NCBI RefSeq assembly: GCF_037041345.1
Contig: NZ_CP146287.1
Coordinates: forward strand, 1,491,501-1,555,500
From: Abiotrophia defectiva ATCC 49176
GTDB lineage: Bacteria > Bacillota > Bacilli > Lactobacillales > Aerococcaceae
Direction of reading: 5' to 3'
DNA: 64,000 nt
The position numbers and the translations under genes are program-made. Under the pieces are notes generated by a model, which was not told the origin of the DNA, did no database searches, and saw only the letters and a list, made by a program, of their open reading frames with translations. Below, piece after piece: positions 1-8,147 of this stretch (positions are counted from its first letter, which is position 1; the number at the start of each line of letters is the position of its first letter).

Positions 1-408
1 GGTCGAGCCGCCCCCGCCAGAAGTATTGCGATTGATTACAAATCGCACTAGGGCCCGCCCTATCCCTTGGGCATCAAATCCGTTATGCTGATAAAATCGC
101 TTATCTTCCGTTGCCACCACCGCTTCACGGATAGTAGTAGACATCTGGTCTAAATTTATATAAGTTCCCTTCTGGGCACTCAGAGTTCCAGCTTCTTGGT
201 CATTCTTATCATAGATGGTCGTAACCGTCTTGAGTGCATCTTGTAGCATAGCCACATTGGTCGTCTTAGCGATAAAAACCAAGTAGGTCGACATGACTAG
301 CATGATTGACATGCCGATAAGGATTAACCATTTCCAGCCACGGTAATACCGCCAGATGCCTTTGAAACCTTGCCAAAGCCGGCTTCTAAAACTTGCTTGA
401 CTGGCCAT
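1..408 (-). CDS. pbp2a: Class A penicillin-binding protein, PBP2a type (N-terminal part only)
   Basis: Bifunctional glycosyltransferase/transpeptidase that builds peptidoglycan at the outer face of the membrane; only the first ~136 residues lie in the window and the rest runs off the left edge. The ATG at 408 is preceded by GAGGTGAT. A short cytoplasmic basic stretch is followed by one membrane segment (about residues 26-48, WLILIGMSIMLVM...). After it come TTNVAMLQDALKT, a GTL-SAQKGTY stretch and the GT51 motif VVATEDKRFYQHNGFD with the catalytic Glu of the E-D-x-x-F type. The TNVxxLQ-ALKT/EAG-LS-QKGTY pattern is the one I know from streptococcal PBP2a rather than PBP1a or PBP1b. The transpeptidase domain cannot be inspected. 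Confidence 0.9.
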   Translation of the reverse strand, partial: MASQASFRSRLWQGFKGIWRYYRGWKWLILIGMSIMLVMSTYLVFIAKTTNVAMLQDALKTVTTIYDKNDQEAGTLSAQKGTYINLDQMSTTIREAVVATEDKRFYQHNGFDAQGIGRALVRFVINRNTSGGGGST

Positions 409-530
409 TATGATCACCTCATTACTTCATTCATGTCCCTTATTATACTGGAAAATTACGAATTTCTTATGAATTTTGACTGCTAAGCGTGAAAATTTAA
501 GTATTTCTTAGAAAACGGCTAATAAGAAAA

Positions 531-564
531 CTTCCCATTATATCATATATGATATAATGGGAAG
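531..564. repeat. Perfect 34-bp palindrome
   Basis: A perfect inverted repeat with two 17-base arms and no loop: CTTCCCATTATATCATA followed by its exact reverse complement. It is extended by AAA on the left and TTT on the right to 40 bp. It lies between the start of the PBP gene (408) and the terminator of the alpha-galactosidase gene (586-613). It could be a second transcription terminator or a large operator. The AT-rich core makes it unlike the other terminators in this window. Confidence 0.8.
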
Positions 565-585
565 TTTATTTTTACCTCAAGACCT

Positions 586-613
586 AAAAAACAGCACCTG
601 AAACCAGGTGCTG
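586..613 (-). terminator. Rho-independent terminator of the alpha-galactosidase gene
   Basis: On the minus strand a 9-bp stem CAGCACCTG / CAGGTGCTG with loop GTTT is followed by six T. It lies 13 bases beyond the stop codon of the alpha-galactosidase gene. Confidence 0.9.
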
Positions 614-625
614 AATGTCTAATTC

Positions 626-2836
626 TTAATCTACTAATGCCTTGACGTGGTAGAGTCGACTGGCATAGTCACCCTCCAATTGTGGAAAGACATAGAAGCC
701 TGCTTGCATCAGTTCTGCCCCGGTCGCGACAAATTCTTGCTCCTCTGATTTCACTTGATAGCGCCTTTCTGGGCGCAAGTCCTGTAACTTAAGCACCTGC
801 AATGGCATGGAAGCTTGAGTTAGAGTCTGAGCCAACAAGACCATTGCCTGATCTTGCTCTGGGCTAACCACCATCCAGGCTGTCAGCTTATCCTGGAAAG
901 GACTTAGCAGGCGACTAAAGCGACCAAACTGGAAGAGAGCACGATGTTGCTTGTAGAAGTTCACTTGTTGTCGAATGCTTTCAACTTCTTCTTTTGGCAG
1001 TTTGGTTAAATCAAGCTCATAACCAAAATCACCAAAGTAGGCGACCTGAGCCCGAGTCGCGAGAGGGGTCACACGATGTGTCTGATGGTTAGGCACTGCG
1101 GATACATGAGCTCCCATGGTGTGCTGCGGCACCATCATGGAGGTCCCGTACTGAATCTTCAGGCGCTCTACAGCATCCGTGTTATCCGACGTCCAGGTTT
1201 GTGGCATATAGGCGAGAATGCCTAAGTCAAAACGACCTCCCCCACCTGAACAACTTTCGAATAGAATGTGAGGATAGGCCTTAGTCAACCGTTCCATGAG
1301 ATCATAGACCCCCAAAGTATAACGATGAGCTACCTGTCCCTGAGCTTGGCCAGGTAAATGTAGAGCATAGACTTCAGTAAGATGACGGTTCATATCCCAC
1401 TTGATATAGTCAATCGGTACTTGATTCAGGATTTTGCTAATCTGTTGGAATAGGTTATCTCGGACATCTGGATTGGCCATATTCAAGACTAACTGCTGAC
1501 GACCAGGTGTCAAACTTCGACCGGGTGTCTGGATGGCCCACTCAGGATGCTCTCGAAAGAGATTACTATTTTCTGAAATCATCTCAGGTTCAAACCAGAG
1601 TCCAAACTTCATCCCTTTTCCATGGACATATTCCGATAAACCTACCAAGCCCTGTGGCAATTTACTTTCCTGTTCAAACCAATCACCCAGCGAACTATTA
1701 TCATGATTACGTTGGCCGAACCAACCATCATCTAGGACGAAGAGTTCAATCCCAAGATCTGCTGCTTGGTCAATCAAGGCGTGCAATCTAGGTTGATCAA
1801 AGTCAAAATAGGTTGCCTCCCAGTTATTTATGAGAATCGGTCTTTCCACACCACGGAAGCGACTAGGAATCAAATGCTGACTGACAAAATCATGGTAAGC
1901 TTGGGATAAGCCATTCAAACCACGATTACTATAAGCCAAGACAACCTGTGGAGTTTGGAAGCTTTCCCCAGGAGCCAACTCCCAATCCAATCCTAGCGAT
2001 TGTATGCCTGCCTGAAGCCGAATTTGATTATAGGAGTCCATCTGAACAGACATCTCAAAGCTGCCACTGTAAATGAGCTGGGCACCCAAAGCCTGACCTA
2101 AATGTTCAGTCGTCTCAGGCGCTACTAAAGCCACATAAGGACTCTGGTGGTGGCTGCTCGTTCCTCGTTTACTATCTAGAACTTTGATGCCGTGATGGAT
2201 GGCCTCACGCTCCACGAATCGCTCCCGAGCCCAGGTACCGTTTAAGTGGATAAGTTCTGCTTGCCTTGGCGACAAATCCAATTGAAAACTGGAAATTTTC
2301 TCAATCCGGCTTGTCTCACTGCCCTTATTGTGAAGAGCGACTGATCTCACCACTACTGCTTGGTCCTCAAAAATCGTATAGGATAGGACGAGTTCTAGCG
2401 ATTTAAGTGCATCTTTAAGGTAGATTTTGAGGGTGACGGCCTCTTGACCTCCATCTACTTTCGCATGAGGGAGACCTTCCAAGGTTGGACTGCCCGCCAC
2501 AATTTCATGACGGTCATACCGAAAATCACTGACCGTGGAGCCATCAGCATGACGTAAGACTAGGGCCGGGTGCCGGAAATCCCCACGATTATATTGACTA
2601 TATTCATAAAGCAAATTCCCAACCGAGAAATCACGTACATCTGCTCCAAACTCGACCGACTCCACTTCAAAATCGCGATGAATCCGTGGATAAGCCGCTA
2701 TGCCACTGTAATGTTCCAAGCGCTGGCCAAAATAGAGATGAGTGACATAACCAAAACGTTCCAACTGAATCAGATAGGACAGCTTCTGGTTGCGTAGGTG
2801 GAAGACTTGTTGACTACTATCGAAAATAACTTCCAT
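626..2836 (-). CDS. aga: Alpha-galactosidase, GH36
   Basis: Cytoplasmic enzyme that cleaves terminal alpha-1,6-galactose from melibiose, raffinose and stachyose. The 736 residues match the usual GH36 length: N-terminal beta-sandwich to about 320, then the (beta/alpha)8 barrel. Visible motifs are NNWEATYFDF (~338), LDDGWFG (~368-374), the nucleophile Asp481 in YIKWDMNR, the CSGGGGR loop (~529-535) and the acid/base Asp551 in SDNTDAV. There is no signal peptide. ATG is preceded by GAAAGGAG. The gene is divergent from an AraC-type regulator of the MsmR/RafR kind, which suggests induction by alpha-galactosides; no transporter genes are adjacent. Catabolite control is likely because the regulator's promoter carries a cre-like site. 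Confidence 0.95.
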   Translation of the reverse strand: MEVIFDSSQQVFHLRNQKLSYLIQLERFGYVTHLYFGQRLEHYSGIAAYPRIHRDFEVESVEFGADVRDFSVGNLLYEYSQYNRGDFRHPALVLRHADGSTVSDFRYDRHEIVAGSPTLEGLPHAKVDGGQEAVTLKIYLKDALKSLELVLSYTIFEDQAVVVRSVALHNKGSETSRIEKISSFQLDLSPRQAELIHLNGTWARERFVEREAIHHGIKVLDSKRGTSSHHQSPYVALVAPETTEHLGQALGAQLIYSGSFEMSVQMDSYNQIRLQAGIQSLGLDWELAPGESFQTPQVVLAYSNRGLNGLSQAYHDFVSQHLIPSRFRGVERPILINNWEATYFDFDQPRLHALIDQAADLGIELFVLDDGWFGQRNHDNSSLGDWFEQESKLPQGLVGLSEYVHGKGMKFGLWFEPEMISENSNLFREHPEWAIQTPGRSLTPGRQQLVLNMANPDVRDNLFQQISKILNQVPIDYIKWDMNRHLTEVYALHLPGQAQGQVAHRYTLGVYDLMERLTKAYPHILFESCSGGGGRFDLGILAYMPQTWTSDNTDAVERLKIQYGTSMMVPQHTMGAHVSAVPNHQTHRVTPLATRAQVAYFGDFGYELDLTKLPKEEVESIRQQVNFYKQHRALFQFGRFSRLLSPFQDKLTAWMVVSPEQDQAMVLLAQTLTQASMPLQVLKLQDLRPERRYQVKSEEQEFVATGAELMQAGFYVFPQLEGDYASRLYHVKALVD

Positions 2837-3046
2837 TGTTTATGTGCTCCTTTCAAAAAATGAGTTTCTAGGGTTGCCTAATCCAAGAATAATTGATAAG
2901 TAAGTCCTTGTCATAATGAACTTTGTTTAAGCTAACTATAACATGTCATTCCAAGCCATCGAATAGTTAAATGTCACTTCCTTTATTCGTTTTTAAGTTA
3001 TAAGATGATTTTCAGATATATAATAGCGCTTTAGCGAATATAAAGT

Positions 3047-3076
3047 TTGACTAATTATTAAAGCGTTTACTATAAT
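3047..3076 (+). promoter_or_regulatory. Promoter of the AraC regulator with an embedded cre-like site
   Basis: -35 TTGACT (3047-3052) and a perfect -10 TATAAT (3071-3076) with an 18-base spacer. The spacer holds TTAAAGCGTTTACT (3058-3071), matching the CcpA cre consensus TGWAARCGYTWNCW except at the second base. CcpA bound here would block RNA polymerase directly. The rest of the 259-base divergent region (2837-3095) shows no clear minus-strand promoter to my eye. Confidence 0.75.
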
Positions 3077-3095
3077 TGAGAAAAGGAGGATCCCT

Positions 3096-3926
3096 ATGAG
3101 CCGAGCAGAATTCTATGTCTTCCACAACAAAACGTCTATTGAACTTTATCCTATTCAATTTGGTCGCGAGGCTTGCGCCCCCTTGCATCGCATGGGACCC
3201 ACACAAACCCATAACTATCTCTTCCATTACATTCTGTCTGGCCAAGGACGCTTTTCACTGGTAGGCCAGAAGGCACAAACGCTCTCTGCGGGGCAAGGTT
3301 TTTTAATGACGCCCGACTGCATTTGTGCCTATGAAGCGGATGAATCCGACCCTTGGACCTATTGTTGGGTTGAGTTTAATGGGCTAAAAGCTAAGCACTT
3401 TTTACAGGAAGCGGGCTTTAATGCTTCTAATTATCTCTTTAAACCTAAGCAGCAGTCTGTGCAAGATAACATCATGGCCCCCCTCATGCAACTGATTAAT
3501 AACCCTAAGCAACATGAGTCTTTCTTAATCGGCCAACTCTACCTAGTCATGGATGCCCTGATTCGTTACTCTAACCACACCCAACTCATACCCCAAAATG
3601 ATGTTCACAACTTTTATATTCGCGAGGCCATTCGTTTTATTCAAGATCATTTTGCCGAGTCTATCTCGATTGATGATATCGCACAACATTGCAACCTGAA
3701 TCGCAATTACTTTAGCAAGTTATTCAAACAGGAAATGGGCTTAACTCCTTCTCAATTTATTCTTAACTACCGCATGAATATTGCATGCCAGCTCCTAACT
3801 AATCGCCAATTATCCATCCAATCTATTGCCCAGCAAGTCGGTTATACCAATCAATTCAACTTTTCTGCTGCCTTTAAACGCGTCAAAAGTTTGGCTCCCT
3901 ACGATTGGCGCAAGCTCTATGCCTAA
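3096..3926 (+). CDS. AraC-family transcriptional regulator (MsmR/RafR-like)
   Basis: Sugar-responsive DNA-binding regulator, probably an activator of the divergent alpha-galactosidase gene. The N-terminal half (about 10-130) is the cupin-like ligand-binding part, with HYILSGQGRF. The last ~95 residues hold the two helix-turn-helix motifs of the AraC family, around IDDIAQHCNLNRNYFSKLFK and IQSIAQQVGYTNQFNFSAAF, ending in the usual P-x-x-W/Y-R-like tail. The 276-residue length is typical. Its ribosome site AAAAGGAGGA lies 6 bases before ATG. The cre-like site in its own promoter implies that expression falls in rapidly used sugars. The inducing sugar is inferred only from the neighbour. Confidence 0.88.
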   Translation: MSRAEFYVFHNKTSIELYPIQFGREACAPLHRMGPTQTHNYLFHYILSGQGRFSLVGQKAQTLSAGQGFLMTPDCICAYEADESDPWTYCWVEFNGLKAKHFLQEAGFNASNYLFKPKQQSVQDNIMAPLMQLINNPKQHESFLIGQLYLVMDALIRYSNHTQLIPQNDVHNFYIREAIRFIQDHFAESISIDDIAQHCNLNRNYFSKLFKQEMGLTPSQFILNYRMNIACQLLTNRQLSIQSIAQQVGYTNQFNFSAAFKRVKSLAPYDWRKLYA

Positions 3927-3958
3927 AGAAAAAGCCCGGTTTCCCGGGCTTTTGTTTT
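3925..3958. terminator. Bidirectional terminator between the AraC regulator and the DUF368 gene
   Basis: Stem AAAGCCCGG / CCCGGGCTTT with loop TTT (3931-3952), with T-rich tails on both strands, between two convergent genes. Confidence 0.9.
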
Positions 3959-4796
3959 ACTTATATTTTTCTTCAAGCTGGGCCATCCACCAACCCATCC
4001 CTGTCCCCAAAAAAAGAGTAAGGAAGCAGAGCAGGTATTGGAGCAAGCCAAAGCCAGTGTACTCTCTTGGAATAATCTCAATCGTTGAAGCAAGGACAAT
4101 CCCAAAAATAAAATGGAAGAAGACACTGTAATGACTGCGGAAAATACGCTCAATCAGCTTAGAAAGCAAGATAATGGTCGCCAAGCCACCCAAGCCAATT
4201 GGAATCAGAACGGCTAAGTCTAACTGCTTAAATCCTGTCGCCATTTTCTCATAGAGTCCCATATAAAGGATAAAGTTAGATGGACTAAGGCCAGGTACTA
4301 GAATCCCTAAAGCAATCAGCGCCCCGGAGATAAACCAAGAAATGAAGTTAGCCTCGACTTGGCCATTAAAGAGATGGCTACCAAACTGTAAAAGCACAAT
4401 CCCAAAGATAAAAGATCCAGCTAGCACCCATAAGTCCTTATGGCTTCGCCCTTCTTTACCAGCTTCTCGCCATAAAGCAGGCGCGGATCCTAGGATACAG
4501 CCGACAAAGAACCAAGAAACGATAGTAGCATAGTTAGCTAATAGGTAGCTGACCCCAAAGGAGAAGAGGACAATACCGAAAAGCGCCCCTAGTCCTACCG
4601 GAATAAAATAGAGGATATTTTCTTTGAAGTTCTTGGTTAAGTTGGCCAAGAAACCAATAATGCGCTCATAGATTCCAAAGATAGCAGCAAGCGCCCCGCC
4701 ACTAACCCCTGGCACAATAAAGCCAGAGCCAATCAGTATCCCTACCAAAAAGCGATAGAGAAAAGGTTGTTGTTTTTCTTCTTGATGTTCCACCAA
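3957..4796 (-). CDS. DUF368 membrane protein, PopT-type undecaprenyl-phosphate transporter
   Basis: Polytopic membrane protein with about eight to ten hydrophobic segments. It shows the repeated DUF368 signatures VPGVSGG (first third) and VPGLSPSNF (second half). DUF368 proteins (PopT) are known to return undecaprenyl phosphate across the membrane for cell-wall precursor synthesis; that role here is by family. The longest open frame begins with TTG at 4817, but AAGGAGG lies inside it at about 4803-4809. This points to TTG at 4796 (8 bases downstream) or GTG at 4793 as the real start. It shares a bidirectional terminator with the AraC gene and has no operon partner. Confidence 0.85.
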   Translation of the reverse strand: MVEHQEEKQQPFLYRFLVGILIGSGFIVPGVSGGALAAIFGIYERIIGFLANLTKNFKENILYFIPVGLGALFGIVLFSFGVSYLLANYATIVSWFFVGCILGSAPALWREAGKEGRSHKDLWVLAGSFIFGIVLLQFGSHLFNGQVEANFISWFISGALIALGILVPGLSPSNFILYMGLYEKMATGFKQLDLAVLIPIGLGGLATIILLSKLIERIFRSHYSVFFHFIFGIVLASTIEIIPREYTGFGLLQYLLCFLTLFLGTGMGWWMAQLEEKYK

Positions 4797-4942
4797 ATGG
4801 AAACCCTCCTTATACAATCTGTCGTTCCAGGCTGGACCTGAAACCCCTGTTCTCTAGTCTAGCGTGAATTAGCTCAGAATGCAAGGCTGGGGCTAAGTTT
4901 AGCGGATATTTCCTTAAGGCTAGAAATGACTTCTTAACACTT

Positions 4943-4979
4943 ATAAACAAAAATAGGTAGCCATAAGGCTACCTATTTC
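4943..4979 (-). terminator. Terminator of the PurK-like gene
   Basis: 12-bp stem AAATAGGTAGCC / GGCTACCTATTT with a 4-base loop (4951-4978). On the minus strand it is followed by TTGTTT just beyond the stop codon of the PurK-like gene. Confidence 0.88.
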
Positions 4980-6113
4980 TTATTTTTTCAAGATATCCGT
5001 CAACTCAATCTGACGTTGACAATGAGCCAAACTTTCCCCTGTGACAATGACTTGTCCTTCTAAATCCAGAGGATTACGTCCCATTGGATTGAAGAGAGCA
5101 AAGCCCCAGTCAGTCCGTAACATGTATTGGGTCATGACCTGCTCAGCATTTAAGGCTTCTAGAGGTAAGGCGATGGCCGCATCAGCCAAAGGTACTAGAC
5201 TAGGCAGAGGTAATCCGACTACTGAGCGCACCATGGCTTCATAACAGGACAAGGACATGGCACCTAGAGTAAACATGGCTGCGTCCTTAGCGCCTATCTC
5301 AACACTATTAATATAGACCACGCCAGCAGAAGTCACCAGAAAATCAATGGTCATACAGCCCACTAAGGCTAAAGTCTCGACTAAATAGCGCCCCAAGCGA
5401 CGGATTTCTCGCTCAACTTCTTCATGGAGTTTGACTGGGTAGCGGACCTGCGTACCACTCACTGCACTAGATTGAACTTGTTCAAATGGTGGATAGACCA
5501 GGAGTTCCCCTCGTTCGTTCCGAACCACCGACAAGGAGACTACTTTTTCGCTAGGAATCCAAGCCTCAAGTATACAGGTTCCCAAGGCAATTTTGTCTTG
5601 AGCAGCTTCATAGTCAGCCTCGCTATAAAGAATGAGATGGCTGCTCACAGCTTCAATGTGCCGTTGGGTATATTTGAGATAGCAAGGGAAGCCGATAAAC
5701 TCCACTGCCTCCTTGACATCCTCTAGCGAAGTCACCATAGCAAAAGGCGCCACCAAGCAACGTTTCTCATCTAGATAGGCCTTCTCAATCAGACGGTCTG
5801 TGGCAATAGCCCGCAAGTCTTCCGATAGCGTAACATCCGTAATATCGGCTAAAACCTTAAATGCCAAATTAGACAAGAGTCCCGGCTCTACAATTACGGT
5901 ATCAATCCGCCCAGCGAAAAATCTCAAGGTTGCTTCATCATATGCTTCGGCCACTGTCTGCCAAGTTGCAAATTGCCGCACTAAATTATCTGGATTTAGA
6001 ACTAGGCTCGCTACACGGTAGCCTAATTTCCCTGCCGCTTGAGCCAGAAGGGCAGCATGAATGCTAGAACCAATTATCCCTACTGTTTCACCTGGATAGT
6101 GTTTTTCTGGCAC
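4980..6113 (-). CDS. PurK-like ATP-grasp protein, divergent
   Basis: It resembles N5-carboxyaminoimidazole ribonucleotide synthase (PurK). There is an N-terminal Rossmann-like segment GIIGSSIHAALLA, then ADRLIEK-like (TDRLIEKAYLDEK), IGFPCYLKYT, and SVVRNERGELLVYPPFE resembling the E-x-S-V-x-x-x-R...G-x-x-x-x-Y-P-x-x-E part of the fold. The glycine loop GGYDGKGQ and the N-E-x-x-P-R-x-H-N-S-G-H substrate/metal motif of genuine PurK are not recognisable; INSVEIGAKDAAMF stands at the latter position. At 377 residues the length fits. No purE or other pur gene is nearby. The start is GTG at 6113 with AAAGGAGG 7 bases before. It may be a repurposed ATP-grasp ligase; the substrate is unknown. Confidence 0.65.
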   Translation of the reverse strand: MPEKHYPGETVGIIGSSIHAALLAQAAGKLGYRVASLVLNPDNLVRQFATWQTVAEAYDEATLRFFAGRIDTVIVEPGLLSNLAFKVLADITDVTLSEDLRAIATDRLIEKAYLDEKRCLVAPFAMVTSLEDVKEAVEFIGFPCYLKYTQRHIEAVSSHLILYSEADYEAAQDKIALGTCILEAWIPSEKVVSLSVVRNERGELLVYPPFEQVQSSAVSGTQVRYPVKLHEEVEREIRRLGRYLVETLALVGCMTIDFLVTSAGVVYINSVEIGAKDAAMFTLGAMSLSCYEAMVRSVVGLPLPSLVPLADAAIALPLEALNAEQVMTQYMLRTDWGFALFNPMGRNPLDLEGQVIVTGESLAHCQRQIELTDILKK

Positions 6114-6189
6114 AGTGCCACCTCCTTTATCTCATTCACACCTTACTAGTTTACCATACTTTATAACTGAAACCTACACAATTTTAAAA

Positions 6190-6882
6190 TTATTGATCAT
6201 ATTGAGTTAGTTGCCATTCTTCAATCATTGCAATTAATTTATCAGCATAATCTGGATCCGTCGCATAACCTGACGACTGCAAACCGCGAGCCTGGGACTG
6301 ATAGTCCTTGGCCTCTAAGACCGCCTGGTACTGCTTAGCGTTCCAAGAAGTTCCATAAAAAATTAGTTCAGCATGCTTAACCAAGGAGTCCTCCCAAGAT
6401 TTATAAACTTTGAAACGATCCACGATTGTTACCCACTCATTATTGACATACTCCTTAGTCTCTAAATCCACGCCATTAGGATCGTCTGCTGCGGCTTTGA
6501 CACCAAAGAGATTGTAGTAATTAGCCGCTAACTGGCTCTGGCCGAAATCTGACTCAACCATGGCTTGGGCCAAGGAAACGCTAGCCAAAACTCCATACTC
6601 TTTCTGTAAGCGTTGAGCCGTAGGAACTAACTTTTGAACAAACGATTCACGGCTAACATGTTGAATCTGAGTATTGTTGTCAGGTTGACCGCTTCGATCT
6701 TGGATAACTTGATAGGTCAAGAACAATACCAGCATGAGTCCAATCCCCATAACGGTTCCCTTGCCTAATTTTTGATAGAGAGCTAAGCGGAATTTGCGCC
6801 AACGAGTCTTTATTTTTTTCCAGCTCCACTTGCTACTCTTCTTTTTCTTTTTAGCATAGTAGCTTTTACCTCTTTTAGTCAT
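6190..6882 (-). CDS. Membrane-anchored N-acetylglucosaminidase, GH73
   Basis: Peptidoglycan hydrolase cutting after N-acetylglucosamine. A very basic N-terminus (KKKKK, then WKKIKTRWRK) precedes one membrane segment at about 42-60 with no cleavage site, so the catalytic part is outside but anchored. The GH73 core (about 77-225) shows VSLAQAMVESDFG with the probable catalytic Glu110, NYYNLFGVKA, and the late Y-A-T-D-P-x-Y-A-D-K-L motif of this family. 230 residues, with no repeat or LysM module. AAGGAGG precedes ATG. Single-gene unit next to an unknown gene on the same strand. Confidence 0.88.
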   Translation of the reverse strand: MTKRGKSYYAKKKKKSSKWSWKKIKTRWRKFRLALYQKLGKGTVMGIGLMLVLFLTYQVIQDRSGQPDNNTQIQHVSRESFVQKLVPTAQRLQKEYGVLASVSLAQAMVESDFGQSQLAANYYNLFGVKAAADDPNGVDLETKEYVNNEWVTIVDRFKVYKSWEDSLVKHAELIFYGTSWNAKQYQAVLEAKDYQSQARGLQSSGYATDPDYADKLIAMIEEWQLTQYDQ

Positions 6883-6919
6883 GGGTCACCTCCTTGGGAT
6901 TTGATTTACTTAATCGTTA

Positions 6920-7438
6920 CTACAGCTGTCCATTCAATTGGTTATCAAACCATTCCAAGAGTTTAATCTCATCGCCCTCAATTTGCTGACGAATAATGCC
7001 TGGTAACCGTAATTCTAAGACATCACTATAACCCCAGATATGATAATCAGCAATTACTTGTAAAATCATCATGTTGGATTTACGATTTGAGCTTTCCTCA
7101 TTAGGTTCGCTGTGGTGCCACTCCATACGGGCCATCCCTTGATGAATCCAACGGCGGGCTATCTGATACTTGAGATACTGGTATTCTTTGACTGGATTGG
7201 CCATGACATCACTCAGACGTTCAGCATTGCGAACCACCTTTTGAACTAGCATCCATTCATAATCTGTAAAAAGGGTCGACAAAATTTTAACATTTTCATA
7301 TTTCAGGCCCTGTTCTCCCTTCTTGAAGCGATCCCAGCTCTGTGCGCTAATACCCAGTTTATCTGTATAAAAAGCCTTTTCGGTTACATATTTTTCTTTG
7401 ACTGCATTAAGTACGATACTGATAAGAGCTTGATTCAT
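6920..7438 (-). CDS. Hypothetical protein with a helix-turn-helix-like N-terminus
   Basis: A 172-residue cytoplasmic protein that I do not recognise. The first third looks like a helix-turn-helix or Cro-like fold (KAFYTDKLGISAQSWDRFKKGEQ, then VKILSTLF). The rest is helical, with several Trp residues. There are no membrane segments. The longest open frame starts at 7483, but GAGGTGATAAGT lies directly before the ATG at 7438, so that start is chosen. Its tail is 37 bases from the glucosaminidase gene on the same strand, so the two may be cotranscribed. No function is claimed. Confidence 0.65.
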   Translation of the reverse strand: MNQALISIVLNAVKEKYVTEKAFYTDKLGISAQSWDRFKKGEQGLKYENVKILSTLFTDYEWMLVQKVVRNAERLSDVMANPVKEYQYLKYQIARRWIHQGMARMEWHHSEPNEESSNRKSNMMILQVIADYHIWGYSDVLELRLPGIIRQQIEGDEIKLLEWFDNQLNGQL

Positions 7439-7573
7439 ACTTATCACCTCATTCAATAGATTACTTGTCCTTTTATTATACACCTTTTAGGTGAACTATC
7501 AAATGGTTTGTCCCTAAGTTCTTTTTTTGATACACTTAAGCCTAAGAAAGTCTGACAAAGGAAGATACCCTAT

Positions 7574-8083
7574 ATGAAACTTAATCTCGACCTCAAATCC
7601 TTTAAAGTGGGCATGCGGACCTTCAAGACTACTATTGCGGTTGGTTTGACTATCACTCTTTTCGAACTTTTGAATCGTCAACCTGCCGTTTTGGCGGCTA
7701 TCGCAGCAGTTTTCACCTTGAGGACCGAGCATGAAACCTCTGTTAAATTTGGGCGCATCCGCCTCTTCGGCAATACGTTAGGTGTAGTGATTGCTATTCT
7801 GCTGACTCAGATTGCCCTCTGGATGAATCTGCCCTTACCTATCTATCGGGTTTTAGGTGCTAGCTTGGGGATTCTCTTAGTTATCGTCTTTTGTAATGCT
7901 TTCAACCACCCCGCTAGTGTCGTTAATTCAAGCGCTACCTTCTTCGTCGTCTTCCTTAACACCCCCAAGGAACACCTCTTAGATTATGGCGCTAATCGCA
8001 TCTTGGACGCTATCATCGGTTCCGCCATTGCCATTATAGTCAACCGTTTGCTTCCCAATCCTCATGTCAAGAAAGAGGCCTAG
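7574..8083 (+). CDS. FUSC / aromatic acid exporter family membrane protein
   Basis: A 169-residue integral membrane protein with about four hydrophobic segments, beginning with KVGMRTFKTTIAVGLTI and continuing with AAIAAVFTLRTEHETSVKFGRIRLFGNTLG. This is the pattern of the FUSC/ArAE_1 (DUF939) membrane domain. It consists of the membrane domain alone, lacking the C-terminal cytoplasmic domain of longer relatives. The family is associated with efflux of aromatic or charged compounds; the substrate is unknown. The ribosome site AAAGGAAG is 10 bases before ATG. It ends convergently with the next gene at a shared terminator. Confidence 0.8.
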   Translation: MKLNLDLKSFKVGMRTFKTTIAVGLTITLFELLNRQPAVLAAIAAVFTLRTEHETSVKFGRIRLFGNTLGVVIAILLTQIALWMNLPLPIYRVLGASLGILLVIVFCNAFNHPASVVNSSATFFVVFLNTPKEHLLDYGANRILDAIIGSAIAIIVNRLLPNPHVKKEA

Positions 8084-8104
8084 AGAATTTTGCCAACTTA
8101 GACT

Positions 8105-8145
8105 AAAAAAGCTGAGACAGGTATTACTACTGTCTCAGCTTTTTA
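8105..8145. terminator. Bidirectional terminator
   Basis: 10-bp stem GCTGAGACAG / CTGTCTCAGC (8111-8139) with A-rich left and T-rich right flanks, between convergent genes. Confidence 0.92.
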
Positions 8146-8147
8146 TC

